Origin: Actinobacteria bacterium ADurb.Bin346
Lineage (GTDB): Bacteria; Actinomycetota; Humimicrobiia; Humimicrobiales; Humimicrobiaceae
DNA: 16,524 bases
Reading direction: 5' to 3'
Assembly (NCBI GenBank): GCA_002068775.1
Contig: MWAX01000164.1
Location: 1-16,524, forward strand
The translations under genes were made by a program, and so were the position numbers. Of the stretch, positions 1 through 5,338 are shown piece by piece (positions within the stretch are counted from its first letter, which is position 1; each line of letters opens with the position of its first letter). The notes under the pieces are model-generated. The model had not been told where the DNA came from and searched no databases. It worked only from the letters and a program-made list of their open reading frames with translations.

Positions 1-1
1 A

Positions 2-340
2 TTTTTAGGGATACTGGCATCTGCAGGAGTGGGCCTGATTGTGGGCTCACTTATTAAAAGCATCCAGGGAGCTGTTATGACAGGAGTTGGTATAGCAGTT
101 GTGACATCAGCTATTTCCGGTGTTTTTTTCCAGTATTCTTACCTTCCGCCAGCGCTTCAGGCGTTTGCCAGGTTCTGGCCGATGTCTGCTGTAAATTCAA
201 TAATAATTAATTATCTGATAGGCGATATCGGTTATAATCCGCTCACTGTACTGAACCTTTCGCTCACTATTGCAATATCACTGCTTTTTTTTACAGCAGG
301 GATTGTTTTATACACAATATATTGCTGGAGAGCAGAATAA
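2..340 (+). CDS. ABC-2 type transporter permease, C-terminal fragment
   Basis: The reading frame is open from base 2, so the gene begins outside the window and only about 112 C-terminal residues are seen. The GTG at 29 is in frame but is unlikely to be the real start. The visible part has three hydrophobic stretches. Between the second and third lies an extracytoplasmic loop, LPPALQAFARFWPMSAVN, which resembles the loop before the last helix of ABC-2 permeases. Such permeases form the membrane channel of exporters for drugs, lipids or polysaccharides. The substrate cannot be told here, and the ATPase partner is presumably upstream. The gene stops at a TAA that lies inside a 22-bp tandem duplication. 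Confidence 0.75.
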   Translation, partial: FLGILASAGVGLIVGSLIKSIQGAVMTGVGIAVVTSAISGVFFQYSYLPPALQAFARFWPMSAVNSIIINYLIGDIGYNPLTVLNLSLTIAISLLFFTAGIVLYTIYCWRAE

Positions 341-363
341 TTATTGCTGGAAATCAGAATAAT
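320..363. repeat. 22-bp imperfect tandem duplication across the permease stop codon
   Basis: Bases 320-341 and 342-363 are two adjacent 22-bp copies beginning tattgctgga and ending cagaataat, with two mismatches. The first copy contains the last codons and TAA stop of the permease. The second is untranslated. It looks like a local slippage duplication. Confidence 0.7.
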
Positions 364-387
364 AAATGATGGCTGATATGGCAGGGC

Positions 388-418
388 ATTTGAAAATAAC
401 ATATCAAATCCTTTTTTT
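388..418 (+). terminator. Possible weak intrinsic terminator after the ABC permease
   Basis: ATTTGA (388-393) can pair with TCAAAT (404-409) around a 10-nt loop, and seven T residues follow at 412-418. The stem is short and AT-rich, so this is tentative. It would end the transcript of the permease gene just before the converging gene at 432-950. Confidence 0.35.
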
Positions 419-431
419 CAGGCAGCTCTAT

Positions 432-950
432 TTAAACTGGATAAACTTCATTTATACTGAATTCAAAAATGCAGTTTTTATCACCATTGCAGATCCGGCT
501 TGATATTTTTAAATTGAAGCTCTTTAAAAACTCTGAAGCAAAGACAGAGTATTCTGCGGAGCATATTGCTGAGCCGACTTTTTCTGAAAGAGACTGTCTG
601 TTTGACCTTACCATTATTTCATGCCATGGGCAGTGAGTAACTGCTGCTTTTATCATCCCGGGTTTCCTGGATAACCTGAATTTATAATTATCAAGTTTCA
701 TTTTTATCCTGACGGCTTCAATAAAAAGGGTTTCAGGCGCATTACCAGACACAGGCAGGCTTTTTGCCAGAAGTCGGGATTTTATAAACCTTGCCTGGAT
801 TTTTGGCAGGACTTTCCAGACTTCTTTATCTATTTCGAGAGCTTTCTCAAATCCGTACTGCTCTTCAATTTTTACAAACCATAAACCGTCGACACTCGTG
901 AAGTTTCTGTAAAAATATTCTTTTATATCTTTACTGCTGAAATTCTTCAT
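432..950 (-). CDS. DUF6125 / ATC-hydrolase-like protein
   Basis: A soluble 172-residue protein with no signal peptide. The N-terminal half contains VDGLWFVKIEEQYGFEKALE followed by DKEVWKVLPKIQAR. This resembles DUF6125-type proteins, which are related to the L-2-amino-thiazoline-4-carboxylic acid hydrolase family. The C-terminal half has conserved-looking cysteines: CPWHEIMVRSNR (C107), an IC pair near residue 130, and C-NGDKN-C near the end. They could bind a metal or cofactor, but this is not proven. The function of this group is unknown to me. The ATG at 950 lies in a 14-bp tandem repeat (943-956, 957-970) that makes a second, out-of-frame ATG upstream. No Shine-Dalgarno sequence is visible. 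The gene is monocistronic and divergent from the lipoprotein at 1226. Confidence 0.6.
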   Translation of the reverse strand: MKNFSSKDIKEYFYRNFTSVDGLWFVKIEEQYGFEKALEIDKEVWKVLPKIQARFIKSRLLAKSLPVSGNAPETLFIEAVRIKMKLDNYKFRLSRKPGMIKAAVTHCPWHEIMVRSNRQSLSEKVGSAICSAEYSVFASEFLKSFNLKISSRICNGDKNCIFEFSINEVYPV

Positions 951-1006
951 TTTATATTCTTCATTTTATATTTAAAATTATTGTTGTAATTAATGTAAAA
1001 CTGAAA

Positions 1007-1053
1007 GCCTTTAAAATTATGCGATAAATAATAAAATTTTAAAGGCGTTTTTT
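1007..1053 (+). terminator. Intrinsic terminator-like hairpin in a divergent intergenic region
   Basis: GCCTTTAAAATT (1007-1018) pairs perfectly with AATTTTAAAGGC (1035-1046) around a 16-nt loop. G and six Ts follow on the plus strand (1047-1053). No plus-strand gene ends just upstream, so it may be an attenuator in the leader of the lipoprotein gene or the end of a short unannotated RNA. Confidence 0.5.
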
Positions 1054-1096
1054 ATAAGAATTTTAAGTTGTATAATATTTTCAATAAAGTTGCAAA

Positions 1097-1143
1097 AAAT
1101 TTTGTGATTACAATTTTAATAATTATAAATTTTGTGATTATAA
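1097..1143. repeat. Pair of 17-bp direct repeats spaced 30 bp, possible operator
   Basis: Bases 1097-1113 (aaattttgtgattacaa) and 1127-1143 (aaattttgtgattataa) differ at one position and start exactly 30 bp apart, about three helical turns. They lie about 85-130 bp upstream of the lipoprotein-protease start. Tandem sites on one face of the helix suit a regulator binding site, but no known regulator motif is recognised. Confidence 0.4.
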
Positions 1144-1225
1144 ATATCTGCCCGGTTTTTTAATAACAGGGAACAGGCAGCATAAAATTAACAACTCAAA
1201 ATAATTTTAAACTAATTCAGTATAT

Positions 1226-2161
1226 ATGAAAAAGAAAAAATCGAAATCTTTTAGAGGATGTTTTCTTTGCAGAAGCCTTTATAAAAGCATAGCTGCAGTA
1301 ATATTATTTGTTCTCTGCATTGTAATGACAGGCTGTTCATTAATTGATGACTATTTTGTAAAGAAATCAGAATATGATTCACTGCAGGCGCAATTAAATG
1401 ATGCAAACAAAACAGCTGATGCGCAGATGGAAAAAATACGGGAGATTGAGAATAAAAATGAAGCGCTTGAGGAAGAAAAAAACAAGACTGGCGAAGAAAT
1501 CGATTTGCTTAATTCTCAGGTAAAAGAGCTTAAATCACAGCTTGACGCAAAAAGCATACAAAACCTTGAAAAACAGATAGAAAAGCTTGAAGGTCAGCCA
1601 AAAAAACTTAAAAACCTGTTAAACAATATCAACGATCTTCTGAAGAATGTATACATAGGCTCTTCTGCTCCTGAAGAGCTTGCCTACACTTTTACAGCGT
1701 TTACTATCTCATATAAGGCTAAAACTTATATAATTACTGCCGGCCACTGTGTGGCTGATAATTACGGAAAAGAAGGCACATTCAAGTTCAAGGCAAATTT
1801 CAGCGATAACTGGCTATATCCTGACCTATTAGGCTACAAGGCGGAATTCTATAATCTTGATGATTACGGTGTATTTTATGCTGACGGCATGTCAGGCGGG
1901 TTTGAAATAAGCGATAAAAAAACAGAAGACCAGTTTTTATTAGGCAGCATAGATAAAGGGTTAAGCATTGTCAGAAACCTTGGAGATTCTTCGAGGCGAG
2001 GCGAAAGCGGCAGTCCGGTTGTAAACGAAGACGGCGAAGTGATTGGAATCTATGTGGTATATGGACTTGAGTTTACTCCAATACAGCTTGTCCTAAATAT
2101 TATTGATAAAACAGAGATCAAAAGATTAAATTTACTTCTGATTAAATCCGGAACTGATTAA
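1226..2161 (+). CDS. Lipoprotein with coiled coil and trypsin-like serine protease domain
   Basis: 311 residues. A basic N-terminus and hydrophobic helix (about 21-36) end in the lipobox VMTGC with Cys37, so the mature protein should be lipid-anchored outside the cytoplasmic membrane. Residues about 45-140 are heptad-rich and charged (many E, K, L, Q), a long coiled coil. From about 150 comes a chymotrypsin-fold peptidase domain. The predicted triad is His174 in YIITAGHC, Asp213 in LDDYGVF and Ser261 in GESGSPVV. The spacing is short but in order, and all three residues are present, so it is probably active. The coiled coil likely holds the protease away from the membrane or mediates oligomers. 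Its substrate is unknown. The start codon has only a weak ribosome site. The gene stands alone between a divergent DUF6125 gene and the amidohydrolase pair. Confidence 0.8.
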   Translation: MKKKKSKSFRGCFLCRSLYKSIAAVILFVLCIVMTGCSLIDDYFVKKSEYDSLQAQLNDANKTADAQMEKIREIENKNEALEEEKNKTGEEIDLLNSQVKELKSQLDAKSIQNLEKQIEKLEGQPKKLKNLLNNINDLLKNVYIGSSAPEELAYTFTAFTISYKAKTYIITAGHCVADNYGKEGTFKFKANFSDNWLYPDLLGYKAEFYNLDDYGVFYADGMSGGFEISDKKTEDQFLLGSIDKGLSIVRNLGDSSRRGESGSPVVNEDGEVIGIYVVYGLEFTPIQLVLNIIDKTEIKRLNLLLIKSGTD

Positions 2162-2233
2162 ATTTATTCCGGGCTTGCAATCCTGAGGTTTTTTTAAAAA
2201 AGATTTTAAAACCGGAAAAATCCGGGGGCGGTT

Positions 2234-2253
2234 AAAAAGAAAAAATAATGTTC
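2234..2253. promoter_or_regulatory. Inverted repeat upstream of the amidohydrolase operon, possible operator
   Basis: The core AATGTT-CA-AACATT (2237-2250) is a perfect 6-bp dyad. It extends outward with one mismatch to 9-bp arms. It lies about 50 bp upstream of the start at 2303. A second small hairpin (CCGGA/TCCGG, 2212-2225) is just before it and may belong to the end of the preceding lipoprotein transcript. No regulator is identified. Confidence 0.35.
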
Positions 2254-2302
2254 AAACATTGTTAATAAAGTTAATTATCTTATTATTATGCGGAGATAAA
2301 TA

Positions 2303-3121
2303 ATGAGTGATAGTTTTATAGAATTTTTTGACAGCAATTTCTGGATGGGAGAGCACAATATCAGCAATAAACATACTGTGAGTGACATAAGCTCGCTTGA
2401 TGAGATCTCCGGCAGGACGGCAAAATACAATATAAATGGAGCTTTAATAAATCATTTTAATGGTTATTTTTGTTCGGCTGAAGCTGGAAATGATATGCTT
2501 TCAGATTTTCTTGAAAAAGCAAACAGCAGCAGCGCAGCTGCAGCATGCTACGGAGTGCTTTTTGTAGAATTTGAGTATTTCAAAGGACCTGAAATCTTTC
2601 ATGAGCATTTAAAAAAAAGATATCAGCAGGGTTTCAGGGCAATCAGGCTGCTTCCAAAATCACACAAATATCCATTTGAAGCCACGCTTTTAAAGCATAT
2701 TTATGAGGTGCTTAATTCCTGCAGATTTCCGGTTATAATCAACCTCGAAGAGCTTGATATAACGGGAGATAAGTATATAGAATGGATGAAAATACTTCAT
2801 GTTGCAGCAAGCTTTCCTGAAATGCCTGTGATAATTGATGGAGGAAGCTCAAAAGAAATCATGTTCAACAGCTATATATATCTTCTTATAAAAAACAGCT
2901 CCAATATTTATTTCAATACACATAATCTGTTCTCACTTGGGCAGATAGAAAATATTGCTGGTTTTGGAGGTTCCGACAGGCTCATTTTTGATTCCTTTTA
3001 TCCATTTTATGAAACGTTCCTTTCAGTTGACAGGATACTCGAGGCTGATCTTGAAGAAAAGGATAAGCAAAATATTGCTTCTGCAAATATAAAAAATATT
3101 ATGAACAATATAAAAATTTAA
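2303..3121 (+). CDS. Amidohydrolase-2-like protein lacking metal ligands (probable pseudoenzyme)
   Basis: 272 residues. The outline follows the amidohydrolase_2 (ACMSD-like) TIM barrel and can be aligned by eye with the next gene. FFDSNFWMG replaces the metal-binding IDTHLHLG. AIRLLPKSHKYPF replaces VKIHPS-HACYPY. PVIINLEE replaces IVLTHSW, VIIDGGSS replaces IILAHAGG, and LIFDSFYPF replaces LLFGTDLPW. Thus the HxH pair, both later histidines and the aspartate all appear lost, while the fold pattern stays. I infer a catalytically dead paralogue, perhaps a regulatory or structural partner. A GGAG ribosome site precedes the ATG. It ends 15 bp before the next gene, so the two form an operon. Confidence 0.65.
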   Translation: MSDSFIEFFDSNFWMGEHNISNKHTVSDISSLDEISGRTAKYNINGALINHFNGYFCSAEAGNDMLSDFLEKANSSSAAAACYGVLFVEFEYFKGPEIFHEHLKKRYQQGFRAIRLLPKSHKYPFEATLLKHIYEVLNSCRFPVIINLEELDITGDKYIEWMKILHVAASFPEMPVIIDGGSSKEIMFNSYIYLLIKNSSNIYFNTHNLFSLGQIENIAGFGGSDRLIFDSFYPFYETFLSVDRILEADLEEKDKQNIASANIKNIMNNIKI

Positions 3122-3136
3122 ATCCGGAGAGAACCA

Positions 3137-3928
3137 ATGCAGGAAAAATTAAAGGATTTTACAATTATAGACACACATCTTCATCTCGGATATTTAAGCG
3201 GTCTGAATCTTCCGCTGGAGCCGGATAGCGCTATCATGGCACAGTATAAAAAATACGGAGTCTCAAAAGCTATATTTTCACATCATTACGCCATCTCTTC
3301 AGTTGACTTCGGGCTTGAATGCACCCTTTCTGCATTGGAAAAATACAAAGGCAGCTTTTTTGCATACCTTGTTTATAACCCGAATTTTGAAAGAAGGAGC
3401 CTTGAAATAATAAAGGAGTACATAAGCAGTGAATCTGTTGCCGGGGTAAAGATACATCCTTCATAGCATGCCTGTTATCCCTATGATGAAAGATACAATA
3501 AATTTTGGGACTTTGCTGATTCAGAAGGGCTGATCGTTCTCACCCACAGCTGGAATCCAAATGTATCAAACAAGTCACAAAGATTCTCCGACCCCTGTTT
3601 TTTTGAAAAAATTGCAAAAGCGCATCCTAACGTAAAAATAATCCTTGCTCATGCAGGCGGCAGGGGGGATTATCTTTATAAGGTAATTGATTTAATAATT
3701 AACAATGATAATTTATATGTGGATTTTGCAGGTGATATTTTTGAACCTTTCCTGGTAAGAGACTATGTGAAAAGGGCTGGTTCTGAAAAGCTTTTATTTG
3801 GAACAGACCTTCCATGGCTTGACCTGCGTTACTACCTTTCAAATATGCTTAGTGCAGAAATATCGGACAGTGACAGAAAAAATATATTCGGTCTTAATGC
3901 AGCAAGGCTTTTTAGTATCTCTATATAA
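3137..3928 (+). pseudogene. Amidohydrolase-2 family metal-dependent hydrolase interrupted by one in-frame TAG
   Basis: The frame runs 263 codons to a TAA at 3926-3928, with a single TAG at 3464-3466 (codon 110). Both sides encode the same amidohydrolase_2 (ACMSD-like) barrel without a frameshift. Ligands are all present: His14 and His16 (IDTHLHLG), His137 (LTHSW), His172 (ILAHAGG) and Asp224 (FGTDLPW). The stop falls inside the motif KIHPS-stop-HACYPYD, where homologues usually carry an ordinary residue, often aromatic. TGG to TAG is one transition. A GGAGAG ribosome site precedes the ATG. The simplest reading is a recent nonsense mutation or base error. Readthrough is possible, but TAG also ends the DegV, methyltransferase and cyclase genes here, so general TAG recoding is unlikely. 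The substrate is unknown. Confidence 0.8.
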
Positions 3929-4036
3929 AGGTTTACAAGTGAAAGTATCGCAGAATCTCTAATGTTTTTTAAAATCAATGTCTGATTACTCAAGGCGCAG
4001 TGCACGGTCAATGATTTTATAGGAAAACATATAAAA

Positions 4037-4071
4037 AAAATAACCCGGGAATAGCATGCCCGGGTTATTTT
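4037..4071. terminator. Strong bidirectional intrinsic terminator
   Basis: AAAATAACCCGGG (4037-4049) and CCCGGGTTATTTT (4059-4071) form a perfect 13-bp stem with a 9-nt loop. T runs follow on the plus strand, and A runs precede it (a U-tract on the minus strand). It can end the amidohydrolase operon from the left and the CAP gene or small ORF from the right. Confidence 0.85.
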
Positions 4072-4086
4072 TATCCAGTAAGCTAA

Positions 4087-4179
4087 TCAGGCGTCCAGCT
4101 GCAGACTCTTTTTAGCCATGTCGTATACCTTCTTTTTTAGTGTTTTGTCAGTGATGTTTTTTATTCTTCTTTCTTCCAT
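4087..4179 (-). CDS. Possible 30-residue basic small protein
   Basis: ATG at 4179 to TGA at 4087 encodes a lysine-rich 30-residue peptide starting MEERRIKNITDKTLKKKVYD and ending KKSLQLDA. It begins 34 bp after the CAP gene stop and ends 15 bp before the bidirectional terminator, so it could be the last cistron of that transcript. The composition is protein-like and amphipathic. There is no clear Shine-Dalgarno sequence and I recognise no family. It could be a chance ORF. Confidence 0.35.
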   Translation of the reverse strand: MEERRIKNITDKTLKKKVYDMAKKSLQLDA

Positions 4180-4213
4180 TGTTTATAATTTATTTTTATA
4201 AATATTTATCTTG

Positions 4214-4825
4214 TTAATTTTTAAATACTGTTGTTACAACCCTTCTGTCACCATTGTCTATCATCCCAACGCCGATTATTCCATATCTGTCTTTTAAAAT
4301 ATTTGCAGCATGGCCGGGGCTCTTCATCCATGCATCTAAAAAAGCCTCAGGTGAGCCAATATCTGCGGGGAGTGACTGTGCCAGATTTTCACCCGCAGCA
4401 TTCCATTTGATGCCGCAGCTTCTCATAATATTAAATACCGTGGTTCCCTCAGGGGTGTAATGTGAAAAATAATTTCTTGAAAGCATGTCATTGCTTCGGG
4501 TCCTGGAAATATCAGTCAGGGACTGGTTGGGCTGGAGCGCTGCAAGTCCATTATTGACCCTTGCAGTGTTAATAAGGTAGAGCACTGCTTCTTCATATTC
4601 TGACAGATTAACCCCTGCCGGCTGCTGTTCGGGCTTGGAGTCCTGCTGCTGATGCTGCTGATTGTTTTCATTTTCTGTGCCCATAACACTTATGGAACTT
4701 ATATAAGGGTCCGTTCCTGAAGACTTTGATATTGCCATTGTTAAAAACAATGTGAGCACAATAACTGCAACTGCAAAGGGGATTATAAAATTCATGTGAT
4801 TGGTATTTAACTTTATTTTATACAT
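4214..4825 (-). CDS. Membrane-anchored CAP/SCP-domain protein under riboswitch control
   Basis: 203 residues. One hydrophobic segment (about 12-32) acts as a signal anchor. A Gln/Asn-rich linker follows (about 50-70), then a bacterial CAP/SCP (YkwD-like) domain from about 74 to the end. Signature residues are His122 in NYFSHYTPEG, Glu146 in AAGENLA and His172 in SPGHAANIL. These are the usual cavity His/Glu positions of CAP proteins, extracellular proteins of varied and often unknown function linked to adhesion or the cell surface. The start is supported by AAAGGA a few bases upstream (about 4831-4838). Expression should depend on the c-di-GMP-II riboswitch and two terminators in its leader. 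A second CAP protein lies at 9541-10377, but that one is lipid-anchored. Confidence 0.85.
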   Translation of the reverse strand: MYKIKLNTNHMNFIIPFAVAVIVLTLFLTMAISKSSGTDPYISSISVMGTENENNQQHQQQDSKPEQQPAGVNLSEYEEAVLYLINTARVNNGLAALQPNQSLTDISRTRSNDMLSRNYFSHYTPEGTTVFNIMRSCGIKWNAAGENLAQSLPADIGSPEAFLDAWMKSPGHAANILKDRYGIIGVGMIDNGDRRVVTTVFKN

Positions 4826-4851
4826 CTGAGTCCTTTCTAAAAGTAAAAAAG

Positions 4852-4892
4852 TAAAAATAAAAAGCCGTAAAACCTTTAGAGGCTTTACGGCT
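4852..4892 (-). terminator. Second intrinsic terminator in the CAP gene leader
   Basis: On the minus strand AGCCGTAAAGCC (4892-4881) pairs with GGTTTTACGGCT (4874-4863) around a 6-nt loop, with one G-U wobble. TTTTTATTTTT follows. On the plus strand the same position would be an A-C mismatch, so the element is built for minus-strand RNA. It ends about 15 bases before the CAP ribosome site, so transcripts must pass it to express the gene. Confidence 0.75.
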
Positions 4893-4897
4893 AAAAA

Positions 4898-4933
4898 TTA
4901 ATAATATGGGGATATTTCATATGCCCTGATCAT
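4898..4933 (-). CDS. Possible 11-codon leader peptide MIRAYEISPYY
   Basis: A short ORF lies between the two leader terminators, with stop TAA six bases from the stem of the second terminator. AAGGA stands six bases before its ATG. The Shine-Dalgarno region is inside a 7-bp hairpin (CTGTCCT with AGGACAG, 4937-4964 on the plus strand). The ORF contains a second hairpin (GGGcATAT with ATATCCC, 4909-4926). The peptide ends Pro-Tyr-Tyr. The arrangement recalls ribosome-mediated attenuation, but the ORF is short enough to occur by chance. Confidence 0.3.
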   Translation of the reverse strand: MIRAYEISPYY

Positions 4934-4980
4934 GGCCTGTCCTTATGCTCTTTTCAGAGGACAGTTAAGCAACAGACATG

Positions 4981-5022
4981 AAAAAGCAAAAAAAAGCCAT
5001 TCTTGCTAGAGGCAGGAATGGC
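4981..5022 (-). terminator. Riboswitch expression-platform terminator
   Basis: Minus-strand GCCATTC-c-TGC (5022-5012) pairs with GCA-a-GAATGGC (5006-4996), loop CTCTA, followed by TTTTTTTTGCTTTTT. It lies directly downstream of the c-di-GMP-II aptamer. Bases 5007-5014 (TGCCTCTA on the minus strand) are also perfectly complementary to TAGAGGCA at the 5' edge of the aptamer (5094-5101). Pairing of the two flanks would disrupt the terminator. Confidence 0.85.
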
Positions 5023-5032
5023 AAAAAATAAT

Positions 5033-5101
5033 AGCCGGTTGCACTACTGGCTCATTACATTTCTAAGTGCCCAAATGATGAAATGTAAATCATTGCCTCT
5101 A
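5033..5101 (-). ncRNA. Cyclic-di-GMP-II riboswitch aptamer
   Basis: On the minus strand the element matches the class II c-di-GMP aptamer, including the near-invariant TTGGGCACTTA and AGTAGTGCAACCGG blocks. P2 is formed by TTACATTTC (5088-5080) and GAAATGTAA (5063-5055). A second hairpin uses AGCC (5052-5049) and GGCT (5036-5033). The characteristic pseudoknot pairs GCACT (5070-5066) in the first loop with AGTGC (5045-5041) in the second. The aptamer lies in the leader of the CAP-domain gene, followed by an intrinsic terminator that is mutually exclusive with a flank pairing. Because flank pairing would destroy the terminator, ligand is more likely to turn the gene on than off, but this direction is inferred. 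Confidence 0.9.
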
Positions 5102-5165
5102 TTTTTTAATTATTATTAAATTATCAAATAAACTAAATATACTTATATATATACTTTTAATGCTT

Positions 5166-5194
5166 ATTATATTTATACATTTCTATAATGTCAA
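5166..5194 (-). promoter_or_regulatory. Consensus housekeeping promoter for the riboswitch-CAP transcript
   Basis: On the minus strand TTGACA (5194-5189) and TATAAT (5171-5166) are separated by exactly 17 bp, both hexamers perfect. Transcription would start near 5159, giving a leader of about 330 nt before the CAP ATG. The rest of 5102-5338 is very AT-rich and shows no gene. No clear terminator is seen after the HD-GYP gene that ends at 5339. Confidence 0.85.
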
Positions 5195-5338
5195 GAAAAA
5201 TTTAAAAAAATCTTAAAAAAATAAATATTTTTTTATGCATATAAAAAAACAATAAAAATGATAAAAAGGAATGATAAGAGTTTTTTAAAAGCGAGAAATT
5301 ACTATTGGGATTGAAAAGAATCATCTGAATAAATTTCT

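Noticed and set aside
3464..3466. TAG read as pyrrolysine
   Set aside because: Kept only as an alternative. TAG is the normal stop of the DegV, methyltransferase and cyclase genes here, and amidohydrolases are not known pyrrolysine proteins.
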